Below the pieces are notes generated by a model that was not told where the DNA came from, ran no database searches, and saw only the letters and a list, made by a program, of their open reading frames with translations. A stretch of 11,712 bases of DNA from Paracoccaceae bacterium (lineage in GTDB: Bacteria; Pseudomonadota; Alphaproteobacteria; Rhodobacterales; Rhodobacteraceae). A program made the position numbers and the translations under genes. Numbering within the stretch: position 1 is the stretch's first letter; each line of letters starts with the position of its first letter. This document shows, one piece after another, positions 1 through 6,519 of the stretch. Where the stretch lies: positions 1 through 11,712 of the forward strand of contig JALQTL010000380.1 in assembly GCA_023260935.1 (NCBI GenBank). The letters run 5' to 3'.

Positions 1-1
1 T

Positions 2-442
2 CTGGGCGTGGACCTGCAAGAGGTGGAGCCGATCTCGGGCGCCGAGATCCACCAGCTCGATTTCCTGTCGGACGGGGCCGATGATCTGGTGAAGGGCTGG
101 CTGGGCGGGCGCGCCGATGTGGTTATGTCTGACATGGCCGCCGCGGCCTCGGGGCACAAGGCGACCGATCACCTGCGCATTGTGGCGCTGGTCGAGGCGG
201 CGCTGGAGTTTGCCTTTGACGTTCTGGAAGAGGGCGGAACCTTCGTGGCCAAGGTGCTGGCAGGCGGGGCTGAAAACGCCATGCAGGCGCAATTGAAACG
301 CAGCTTTCGCAAGGTGGCCAATGTGAAGCCACCCGCCAGCCGATCTGACAGTTCAGAGAAATTCGTGGTGGCCATGGGCTTTCGTGGAAGGCCCGGACAG
401 GCGGCAGATGATGACGGCGAAGGCGACGACGATCAGCCCTGA
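2..442 (+). CDS. rlmE: RlmE (FtsJ/RrmJ) 23S rRNA 2'-O-ribose methyltransferase, 3' part
   Basis: This is the C-terminal part of the SAM-dependent methyltransferase that modifies U2552 in the A-loop of 23S rRNA. The frame is open to the left edge, so the N-terminus, including the first catalytic lysine of the K-D-K-E tetrad, lies outside the window. Three tetrad residues are visible: Asp in VVMSDMAAAASG (codon at 131), Lys in TFVAKVLAGG (codon at 251) and Glu in SDSSEKFVVA (codon at 356). The spacing matches the E. coli enzyme (D124, K164, E199). The protein ends in an acidic tail (DDDGEGDDD) after the conserved fold, which looks like a lineage-specific extension. The GTG at 8 is only an internal valine codon. 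A strong inverted-repeat terminator follows 33 bases after the stop. Family assignment is secure from the motifs; the full length cannot be judged. Confidence 0.93.
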   Translation: MGVDLQEVEPISGAEIHQLDFLSDGADDLVKGWLGGRADVVMSDMAAAASGHKATDHLRIVALVEAALEFAFDVLEEGGTFVAKVLAGGAENAMQAQLKRSFRKVANVKPPASRSDSSEKFVVAMGFRGRPGQAADDDGEGDDDQP

Positions 443-475
443 TCCGCTGACTCTGCCTTTGCCTTCCTGAAACGA

Positions 476-502
476 AAAATGGCACCGGATTGGTGCCATT
501 TT
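476..502. terminator. Bidirectional intrinsic terminator between rlmE and the DUF882 gene
   Basis: A perfect 11-bp inverted repeat (AAAATGGCACC / GGTGCCATTTT) flanks a 5-nt loop at 487-491. The A and T runs at its ends give a short U-tract on either strand (four T on +, five on -). It sits exactly between two convergent genes, so it most likely stops transcription from both. Confidence 0.85.
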
Positions 503-528
503 GCTGTCAATTTTAGGCAATCAGACGC

Positions 529-1098
529 TCAGCCGCCCCAGCTGCGGACAGGGCCGCAATCCATGTGAACAAAGTTGGAGCGTGAATACTTGCCCACACC
601 GCCCGACGCGCAGGCCGCAGCCGCCTTGGCCATCTGGCCCACCGACCGCGATTTCAGCCGCAGGTCTGCCGCCTGGCCCTTCATGTGGAGAGAGTTCTTT
701 GCAACACCGCGAGAGCGCGAGCGCAGCATGGCATTGGTCGCCGGGCTGCGATAGCCCGACAAGAGCATATAGGGTTCCGACACATCCATAAGCCGATGCG
801 ACGCGGCCATGATATCCACTGTGCGGGCATCCATCTTCACCGTGTCGCCCGACCGCCAGTCACGCATGAAGTGATTGATTTCCTTCATCACTTCAGGAAT
901 GTAATCGCCTTCGATCCAATAGATCGTATCAATGCTTTCGCCGGTTCGCCCGGAATACATGCGGATGCGGCGAATATCGCCCGCGCCACGCAGCAATCCG
1001 AAAGCGTTGGAGTAGGTAGGTGCTGCCACAACGGCGGTTGCCGCAAAGGCGCCAAGCAGGCCCCGGCGAGTGATCCCGATCATTGAACTGTCAGCCAT
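529..1098 (-). CDS. Tat-exported DUF882 / YcbK-like M15-type peptidase
   Basis: A 189-residue protein of the DUF882 (YcbK, peptidase M15-like) family, expected to act on cell-wall peptides in the periplasm. A twin-arginine signal is visible: ITRRGLLGAF at residues 9-18, a hydrophobic stretch, then a probable cleavage near YSNA (about residue 32). The Zn-site pattern of the M15 fold is intact: SGYRS (114-118), SLHMKGQAADLRL with His138 and Asp145, and FVHMDCG with His178. The frame is open further upstream to about 1509, but that part is arginine-rich and non-coding in character, so ATG 1098 was chosen; ATG 1083 (MIGITRRG) is a possible alternative and neither has a strong ribosome site. It is divergent from an L,D-transpeptidase gene; in E. 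coli the homologues ycbK and ycbB are also neighbours, which supports a shared peptidoglycan role. The exact substrate is unknown. Confidence 0.88.
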   Translation of the reverse strand: MADSSMIGITRRGLLGAFAATAVVAAPTYSNAFGLLRGAGDIRRIRMYSGRTGESIDTIYWIEGDYIPEVMKEINHFMRDWRSGDTVKMDARTVDIMAASHRLMDVSEPYMLLSGYRSPATNAMLRSRSRGVAKNSLHMKGQAADLRLKSRSVGQMAKAAAACASGGVGKYSRSNFVHMDCGPVRSWGG

Positions 1099-1423
1099 TC
1101 TTGCGCCTGTCCCGTCGCTTTTGTTCCGCCTGTCTCCGACGGATCTTCTGCCACTTATCCCCAAGTGTGCCGACTGTATGCCACAGGACGATTCGCAACC
1201 CAAGAGCAGATTCTCCGCCTGTCGCCATTGCAGCGACAATCGGCAAAAAATTGCTGAACGCGCCGCAAGGCTCGGCAGCAAATTTCCCATCGGACCGTTG
1301 CGGAATTGCGACGAAAATGACGGTTTTTGCCCCCTGTCACGCAGGCTTGTGAGTGGACTCCCCCCCCGAAGTAATTGAAGCTTTGGGAATTGAAGCAAAT
1401 TGACTGCCGCCTGAGGGGGAATG
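1099..1423. other. Divergent intergenic control region between DUF882 and L,D-transpeptidase genes
   Basis: This 325-bp stretch has no convincing gene. It must hold the promoters of both divergent genes. Visible structure: three copies of CGCCTGTC (1104-1111, 1127-1134, 1216-1223), the last two extended to TCCGCCTGTC; an eight-C run near 1360; and AATTGAAGC repeated at 1373-1381 and 1388-1396, with a shorter AATTGA at 1398-1403. I could not identify a convincing -35/-10 pair on either strand. Any in-frame reading through it gives arginine- and cysteine-rich sequence unlike a real protein. Confidence 0.6.
1413..1420 (+). promoter_or_regulatory. Ribosome binding site deciding the L,D-transpeptidase start
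   Basis: GAGGGGGA lies directly before two tandem ATG codons (1421 and 1424). The GAGG core is 4 nt from the first and 7 nt from the second, so ATG 1424 is the better-spaced start. Confidence 0.6.
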
Positions 1424-3034
1424 ATGACGCGTTTTGGAACTGTGGGCCGCTGTGCCGCTTTGCTGGGGACTGTGGCCTTTCTTTCCGGGGCAGCGTTGTC
1501 TTCGGCCAAGGCGCAAGAGCTGCCGCCGGCCTTTGTTCAGGTCGTGGCAGCGGCCGCATCGGGCGATGACGGGGCCGCGCGTTTCTATCAGGCTGCCGAT
1601 TACCGCCCGCTGTGGACGGGGGCAGATTCCGCCGGCCGCCGGCAGGCCTTGCTGTCAGCCCTGGCGCTTGCCCCGGCGCATGGCCTGCCCGCGACACGCT
1701 ATGATGCCGAAGGGCTGGCCCGGATGCTGGCCGAAGCCCGCACCGAAGGCGATCGCGCCCGGGCCGAAGTGGCCTTTACCCTGGCCTATCTTCGCTTTGC
1801 CCATGACATCTCGTCCGGCGTGCTGGATCCTCAGAAAATTGACGCGGGCATCGTCAGAGAGATCGACCGCCCCGATCCGTTGGCGCTGTTGCAGGCGATT
1901 GCGTCGCAAGACCCGGTTCAGGTTCTCCGCGATCTGGCCCCGAAATCCCCCGAATATGCGCAATTGATGCGCGCCAAGCTGGGGCTGGAGGATCGGATTG
2001 CCAAAGGCGGCTGGGGGCCGGCGGTGCCGGCAAAAGCGCTGGTGCCCGGCGATCAGGGCCCCGCTGTGGTGGCACTGCGCGACCGGCTGGTCGCAATGGG
2101 CTATCTGACGAAGTCGGCCACGCGCACCTATGACAAGGCCATTCAGGCCGCTGTCCAGCGTTTTCAGCTGGACAATGGGCTGATTGCCGATGGCTTTGCC
2201 TATGAAGGGACGCTGAATGAAATCAACGTGGCCCCCGAGCAGCGCCTGAAATCCGTCATCGTGGCGATGGAGCGGATGCGCTGGATGCGCAACCTGGTGC
2301 TGGGAGAACGGCACGTCTGGGTGAACCTGCCGGATTTTTCCGCCCGGATCGTGGACCATGGCAAGACCACCTTTGAAACCCGCGCCGTGATTGGCAAGAA
2401 CGTGCCCGATCAGCACACGCCGGAATTTTCCGACATGATGGAACATATGGTGGTGAACCCCAGCTGGGGGGTGCCGCGGTCGATCACGGTCAAGGAATAT
2501 CTGCCGCTCTTGCAGCGAAACCCCAATGCTGTCAGCCACCTTCAGGTGGTCGACAGGCGCGGACGCGTGGTGCCGCGGGGGGCGGTGAATTTTGCCGCCT
2601 ATTCCGGCCGGACCTTCCCCTTTGCCCTGCGCCAGCCGCCGTCAGACGGCAATGCCCTGGGTAAGGTGAAGTTCATGTTCCCTAACAAGTACAACATCTA
2701 TCTTCATGATACACCTGCGAAAAACCTGTTCAGCCATGAGGTGCGGGCCTATAGCCATGGCTGCATCCGGCTGGCGGAACCCTTTGATTTCGCCTATGCG
2801 CTGCTGGCGCGGCAAAGCGATGATCCGAAGGGCATCTTCGCCGGCTATCTGAACTCGGGCCGGGAAAGCACCGTGAAGCTTGATGCGAACGTGCCGGTGC
2901 ATCTGGTCTATTTCACTGCCTTTCCGGGCGCCAAGGGGCAGATGACCTATCGCCGCGACGTCTATGGCCGGGACGGGATGATTGCCGGCGCGCTGGAAGC
3001 GGCCGGGGTGGTCATGGGGCAGGTTCAGGGGTAA
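1424..3034 (+). CDS. YcbB/LdtD-family L,D-transpeptidase
   Basis: A 536-residue periplasmic L,D-transpeptidase, expected to form 3-3 (mDAP-mDAP) peptidoglycan cross-links or attach proteins to peptidoglycan. Residues 1-30 form a Sec signal peptide ending ALSSAKA|QE. A helical scaffold domain follows (about 50-190), then a peptidoglycan-binding type 1 domain (about 205-268: PGDQGPAVVALRDRL ... VQRFQLDNGL) and the YkuD catalytic domain (about 296-475). The catalytic signature is complete: His428 in YLHDTP and SHGCIRL with Cys447 as nucleophile. Length and domain order fit the YcbB group and not the short Ldt enzymes. ATG 1424 was preferred to ATG 1421 from ribosome-site spacing. The next gene, lpxD, starts 63 bases downstream on the same strand with no clear terminator between them, so cotranscription is likely. 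The divergent neighbour is the YcbK-like DUF882 protein. Confidence 0.93.
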   Translation: MTRFGTVGRCAALLGTVAFLSGAALSSAKAQELPPAFVQVVAAAASGDDGAARFYQAADYRPLWTGADSAGRRQALLSALALAPAHGLPATRYDAEGLARMLAEARTEGDRARAEVAFTLAYLRFAHDISSGVLDPQKIDAGIVREIDRPDPLALLQAIASQDPVQVLRDLAPKSPEYAQLMRAKLGLEDRIAKGGWGPAVPAKALVPGDQGPAVVALRDRLVAMGYLTKSATRTYDKAIQAAVQRFQLDNGLIADGFAYEGTLNEINVAPEQRLKSVIVAMERMRWMRNLVLGERHVWVNLPDFSARIVDHGKTTFETRAVIGKNVPDQHTPEFSDMMEHMVVNPSWGVPRSITVKEYLPLLQRNPNAVSHLQVVDRRGRVVPRGAVNFAAYSGRTFPFALRQPPSDGNALGKVKFMFPNKYNIYLHDTPAKNLFSHEVRAYSHGCIRLAEPFDFAYALLARQSDDPKGIFAGYLNSGRESTVKLDANVPVHLVYFTAFPGAKGQMTYRRDVYGRDGMIAGALEAAGVVMGQVQG

Positions 3035-3081
3035 AGCTCGGGCATCCGGCCCCTCTGGTTGCAAAAGGCGGGCCGTTCGCA

Positions 3082-3088
3082 GGGGGAG
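3082..3088 (+). promoter_or_regulatory. Ribosome binding site for lpxD
   Basis: A GGGGGAG stretch ends 9 nt before ATG 3098. It argues for this start over an upstream in-frame TTG at 3059, which would add 13 residues not seen in LpxD proteins. Confidence 0.6.
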
Positions 3089-3097
3089 AGCCTGGCC

Positions 3098-4177
3098 ATG
3101 CGCCACACCATCGCTGAAATCGCCGCTGCCATCGGGGCGGAATGCGCCGGGGAAACCGGGCTGACGATTACCCGCGTGGCCGAGCCTGAACAGGCCGGGC
3201 CCACCGATCTGGCCCTTGCAGTGAACCCCCGATATGCCGATGGCCTTGCCCGCGGGCAGGCCCGGGCCGCGATGCTGTGGCCGGGTGCTGACTGGCAGGC
3301 GCTGGGGTTGAAGGCCGCGATCTTTGCGCCGCGCGGGCGGCTGGCCATGGCGGGGCTGACCGCGTTGATGGACCCGGGGCCACAGATCGCCCTGGGCATC
3401 CACCCGCTCAGCGTGATCGACCCCTCGGCCGAGATCGGGGCGGATGCAGCCATCGGCCCTTTCGTGACCATCGGCGCGGGGGTCACCCTTGGGACCGGGG
3501 CGCGGGTCGCCAGCCATGTCTCCATCGCCGAAGGCGCCACCATCGGCCGCGATGCGCTGATCCTGCAAGGGGCGCGCATCGGTGCGCGTGTCACCATCGG
3601 TGACAGGTTCATCTGCCAGCCCGGCGCGGTGATCGGGGCGGACGGGTTCTCTTTCGTCACACCCGAGAAATCGGGGGTCGAGGAGATCCGCGAAACGCTG
3701 GGCCAGCGCGAGACGATCCGCGCGCAGGCTTGGGCGCGGATCCATTCGATAGGCGCAGTAACCATCGGGAATGATGTTGAAATCGGCGCCAATGCCTGCA
3801 TCGACCGGGGCACGATCCGCGATACCGTGATCGGGTCGGGTACAAAGCTGGATAACCTTGTTCACATCGGCCACAATGTGCAAATCGGCGAAGATTGCCT
3901 GCTTTGCGGGCAGGTGGGCATCGCCGGTTCGGCCCGTATCGGCAATCGTGTGGTGATGGGCGGGCAATGCGGGGTGAATGACAATATCTTCGTGGGCGAT
4001 GACGTGATCTGCGGCGGGGCGACCAAGGTTTTCACCAATGCGCCCGCGGGCCGGGTGCTTCTCGGCTATCCGGCGGTCAAGATGGAAACCCATGTCGAGA
4101 TGCAAAAGGCGCTGCGCAGGCTGCCACGCCTTGCGGCAAAGGTTGCCGATCTGGAGAAAGTCATCCAGAAGTCATGA
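3098..4177 (+). CDS. lpxD: LpxD-family UDP-3-O-acylglucosamine N-acyltransferase
   Basis: A 359-residue acyltransferase of the left-handed beta-helix family. LpxD transfers an acyl chain from acyl-ACP to the 2-amino group of UDP-3-O-acyl-glucosamine, the third step of lipid A synthesis, in the cytoplasm. The N-terminal uridine-binding domain spans about 1-100. Many hexapeptide repeats follow ([IV]G.[GD]A pattern, about 105-330), with the LpxD hallmark QPGAVIGADGFSF (174-186), then a C-terminal helix rich in Lys/Leu (335-357). The catalytic base should be His259 in HIGHNVQIGED, matching His239 of E. coli. By eye, the second conserved His (E. coli His276) aligns with Asn296 (GVNDNIFVG), which is unusual. 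It is not next to bamA, fabZ or lpxA, so it may be a second, specialised LpxD. It is followed closely by an acyl carrier protein and a ketosynthase, likely one operon. Confidence 0.93.
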   Translation: MRHTIAEIAAAIGAECAGETGLTITRVAEPEQAGPTDLALAVNPRYADGLARGQARAAMLWPGADWQALGLKAAIFAPRGRLAMAGLTALMDPGPQIALGIHPLSVIDPSAEIGADAAIGPFVTIGAGVTLGTGARVASHVSIAEGATIGRDALILQGARIGARVTIGDRFICQPGAVIGADGFSFVTPEKSGVEEIRETLGQRETIRAQAWARIHSIGAVTIGNDVEIGANACIDRGTIRDTVIGSGTKLDNLVHIGHNVQIGEDCLLCGQVGIAGSARIGNRVVMGGQCGVNDNIFVGDDVICGGATKVFTNAPAGRVLLGYPAVKMETHVEMQKALRRLPRLAAKVADLEKVIQKS

Positions 4178-4212
4178 AGACCGCCTAGATCCTGTGTGGC
4201 CCCTCCGGGATG

Positions 4213-4217
4213 AAGGA
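4213..4217 (+). promoter_or_regulatory. Ribosome binding site for the acyl carrier protein gene
   Basis: AAGGA lies 6 nt before ATG 4224 and fixes the start of the carrier protein, although the reading frame is open further upstream inside lpxD. Confidence 0.65.
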
Positions 4218-4223
4218 ACCGAC

Positions 4224-4487
4224 ATGAACAGCCTTGCCGATACCGTGATTGCCATCCTTGCCGAACAGGCGTTGCTGACCCCGTCGGATGTCAGCCGCGA
4301 CCAGAGCCTTGCCGATCTGGGGCTGGACAGCCTTGGTCTGGTCGAAGCGGTCTTCGCCATCGAGGAAGCCTTCGACATTCAGGTGCCGTTCAACGCCAAC
4401 GAACCCGGCCGGGGAGAGTTCGACATCTCGACCGTCGGGGCGATCATTGACGGCGTTCAGGGGCTTGTGGCCCAAAAGGCAGCCTGA
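4224..4487 (+). CDS. Acyl carrier protein, dedicated type
   Basis: An 87-residue acyl carrier protein. The phosphopantetheine site is GLDSLGLVEAVF, with Ser36 as the attachment residue; the following IEEAFDIQVPF is the usual ACP helix that docks partner enzymes. It differs from housekeeping AcpP in its DSLGLVEAV motif (AcpP usually has DSLD.VELV), in being longer, and in a loop NANEPGRGEFD before the last helix. The start at 4224 has a good ribosome site (AAGGA). It sits 46 bases after lpxD and 6 bases before a ketosynthase, so it probably carries the acyl chain between these two enzymes. By role it resembles the specialised AcpXL of rhizobia, but it is not obviously a sequence match to it. 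Substrate is inferred only from context. Confidence 0.9.
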   Translation: MNSLADTVIAILAEQALLTPSDVSRDQSLADLGLDSLGLVEAVFAIEEAFDIQVPFNANEPGRGEFDISTVGAIIDGVQGLVAQKAA

Positions 4488-4493
4488 CCGGGC

Positions 4494-5699
4494 ATGCAGC
4501 GCGTGGTGATCACCGGGGCCGGCACCGTCAACCCCCTCGGGCATGATGTGGCGCAAACCTTTGACGCCTTTCGCGAAGGGCGATGCGCGATCGGGCCGAT
4601 GGATATCCGCGATGTTGACCGGCTGACGGTGCGGATCGGGGCGCAGGTCCGTGATTGGCGGGCCGAAGATCATTTCGACGCGCGCCAGATCGCCCTTTAT
4701 GACCGCAGCACCCAGTTTGCCGTGGTGGCGGCGGCGCAGGCGGTGGCGCAATCGGGCCTGCGGTTTGACGATGATGATCTGGCCCTGCGGGCGGGTGTCG
4801 TCCTTGGCACGGCCGGTGGCGGGCTGACCACGACGGATGACAATTACCGGGCCGTCTATGAAGAACGCAAGGACAGGGTTCACCCGCTGGTCGTGCCGCG
4901 CCTGATGAACAGTGCCAGCACCAGCCATCTGAGCATGATCCATGGCCTGAAAGGGCCGGCCTTTTCAATCTCGACCGCCTGTGCAAGTTCCAATCACGCC
5001 ATGGGGCTGGCCTTTCAGATGGTGCGCAGCGGGGCGGCGCCCGTCATGCTGACGGGGGGCACAGAGGCGATGCTGTGCTTTGGCGGGATCAAGGCATGGG
5101 AAGGCCTGCGCGTGATGGCACGCGATGCCTGTCGGCCGTTTTCGATCAACCGCAGCGGCATGGTGCAGGGCGAAGGGGCGGCGATCTTCGTGTTCGAGGC
5201 GCGCGATCATGCCCTTGCCCGGGGGGCCGATATTCTGGCCGAGGTGGCCGGTTTCGGCATGTCTTCGGATGCGGGCGATATCGTGATGCCATCGCAGGAT
5301 GGCGCCATGCGGGTCATGCGCCAGGCCCTTGCCGATGCGGCGATGGATCCGCGCGAGGTGGGCTATATCAACGCCCATGGCACCGGCACGGCGGCAAATG
5401 ACCGGATCGAAAGCGCGGCGCTGATGGAGGTGTTCGGCGGCGATCCGCCCCCCGTATCATCGACCAAGTCGATGCACGGGCATCTGATCGGCGGCACCGG
5501 GGCGGTGGAACTGCTGGCCGTGCTGCTGGCGCTGCGCGAAGGCATCATCGCGCCGACGCTTGGCTTTCTGGGGCGCGATCCGGACTGCCCGCTGGATGTG
5601 GTGGCCAATGCGGCCCGCCGCAGCCGGGTGGATGCCGCGCTGACGAATGCCTTTTCCTTTGGCGGGCTGAACGCCGTGCTGGCCTTGCGGCGGGCCTGA
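4494..5699 (+). CDS. FabF-like beta-ketoacyl-ACP synthase
   Basis: A 401-residue condensing enzyme of the KAS I/II (FabB/FabF) class, which joins acyl-ACP with malonyl-ACP to give 3-oxoacyl-ACP. The Cys-His-His active site is complete: Cys163 in STACASSNHAMG, His295 in NAHGTGTAAND and His330 in TKSMHGHLIGGTGAVE, with the conserved Lys325. The N-terminus RVVITGAGTVNPLG is typical of FabF, and the length is close to the usual 410. The segment RPFSINRSGMVQGEGA departs from the RPFD..RDG.V.GEGA of housekeeping FabF, which suggests a specialised paralogue. It starts 6 bases after the carrier-protein stop and has no strong ribosome site, so translational coupling is likely. With lpxD and the ACP it forms a candidate module that makes the acyl donor for LpxD. 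Chain length and final product cannot be read from the sequence. Confidence 0.93.
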   Translation: MQRVVITGAGTVNPLGHDVAQTFDAFREGRCAIGPMDIRDVDRLTVRIGAQVRDWRAEDHFDARQIALYDRSTQFAVVAAAQAVAQSGLRFDDDDLALRAGVVLGTAGGGLTTTDDNYRAVYEERKDRVHPLVVPRLMNSASTSHLSMIHGLKGPAFSISTACASSNHAMGLAFQMVRSGAAPVMLTGGTEAMLCFGGIKAWEGLRVMARDACRPFSINRSGMVQGEGAAIFVFEARDHALARGADILAEVAGFGMSSDAGDIVMPSQDGAMRVMRQALADAAMDPREVGYINAHGTGTAANDRIESAALMEVFGGDPPPVSSTKSMHGHLIGGTGAVELLAVLLALREGIIAPTLGFLGRDPDCPLDVVANAARRSRVDAALTNAFSFGGLNAVLALRRA

Positions 5700-5707
5700 A
5701 CGGCAAA

Positions 5708-5732
5708 CGGCCGCCCGGGCAAGGGGCGGCCG
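5708..5732. terminator. GC-rich hairpin between convergent ketosynthase and IalB genes
   Basis: The inverted repeat CGGCCGCCC (5708-5716) / GGGCGGCCG (5724-5732) has a 7-nt loop. It lies between convergent stops. The T-run is weak: only TTT after the stem on the - strand and none on +, so it may work as an inefficient or Rho-assisted terminator. Confidence 0.6.
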
Positions 5733-5758
5733 CCGGAAAACTGTGCCAGACGGCGGGA

Positions 5759-6400
5759 TCAGGGGTTGGTGGCCGACACGGCGGTGAAGCCGGCGGTAAA
5801 ACCCTTGAGCGACAGGTCCACAACAACCTTCTGGTCGGGTGCGACGGCCGGCACGATGGTCAGCGAGGCCTTGGCACCTTTCTTGAACTGATCCACCTCG
5901 GCCGCGGTAAAGCCGATGCGGGCGATGCAGCCGATCTGCGAGCAGAAGTTGAAGGGGTAAATCTTTGCCTTGCCGCCATCGATCGCCAGTTGCAGGTTTT
6001 CGGTCAACAGGGTTTCCAGCGGCACGATCACCGTGGCCCCGGCCACGGCCTGCCCGCCCGGGGGCAGGTTGAACATCGCGAATTCCGCCACGGCCGTGCC
6101 TTGGGCATCCTTCAGAAGCTGGTAAAGCTGGCAGGGGTCGGCACCGTCTTCGGTGCGCACGCAGCGCTGTTCCCATGCGTCGAAGGTGGCTTGGGTATAG
6201 TTCGATCCGATGCCACCATCGGCTTCCTGCCCCATCGACAGGCCGGCATCGGGGGGCGCCTCTGTCTGGGCGGGGGCGGCAGGCGCAGCGTCGGCCGGGG
6301 CCGCGGCTTCCTGGGCCAGGGCGCCCGATGCAAGGGCAAGCGCCAATGCTGCCGACAGGGGCAGGGATTTCAGCGCGGGAAGGAAAAACGAATGAGTCAT
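5759..6400 (-). CDS. IalB-family (invasion associated locus B) secreted protein
   Basis: A 213-residue periplasmic protein of the IalB family, named after Bartonella IalB but common in non-pathogenic Alphaproteobacteria, where its role is unclear. A Sec signal peptide is visible, with a long Ala/Leu hydrophobic core and probable cleavage at ALA|QE (29/30). A low-complexity Ala/Pro linker follows (31-52). The family core comes next: FDAWEQRCV (73-81), PCQLYQLL (89-96) and NFCSQIGCIARIGF (151-164). Cys80, Cys90, Cys153 and Cys158 are well placed for two disulfide bonds. The start ATG at 6400 is fixed by the signal peptide; its ribosome site is weak. It faces the ketosynthase gene tail to tail and is divergent from the HerA-like gene across a 456-bp gap, so it is probably monocistronic. 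The lipid A genes beside it are convergent and so give no operon clue. Confidence 0.88.
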   Translation of the reverse strand: MTHSFFLPALKSLPLSAALALALASGALAQEAAAPADAAPAAPAQTEAPPDAGLSMGQEADGGIGSNYTQATFDAWEQRCVRTEDGADPCQLYQLLKDAQGTAVAEFAMFNLPPGGQAVAGATVIVPLETLLTENLQLAIDGGKAKIYPFNFCSQIGCIARIGFTAAEVDQFKKGAKASLTIVPAVAPDQKVVVDLSLKGFTAGFTAVSATNP

Positions 6401-6519
6401 CTGGAGTCCATCTAACCGTTCATGAAGTCAGGTCCGGCGCTTCGTCTAGCACGCTTGGCCGGCAGTGTCAGGTGGCAAAAGCGTGAAGCGGAAAGGGGCG
6501 GCAAGGGTTCACGCAGGAA

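Noticed and set aside
1155..1163. TTATCCCCA, one mismatch from a DnaA box
   Set aside because: It is a single copy with no cluster, no AT-rich unwinding region and no replication gene nearby.
1099..1509. An N-terminal extension of the DUF882 protein up to about 1509
   Set aside because: The extension would hide the twin-arginine signal inside the protein, overlap the divergent gene, and has non-coding composition.
2642..4105. A 487-residue open frame on the - strand opposite the transpeptidase and lpxD genes
   Set aside because: It lies antisense to two clear genes, is rich in His, Arg, Pro and Asp in a way typical of GC-rich shadow frames, and shows no domain motif.
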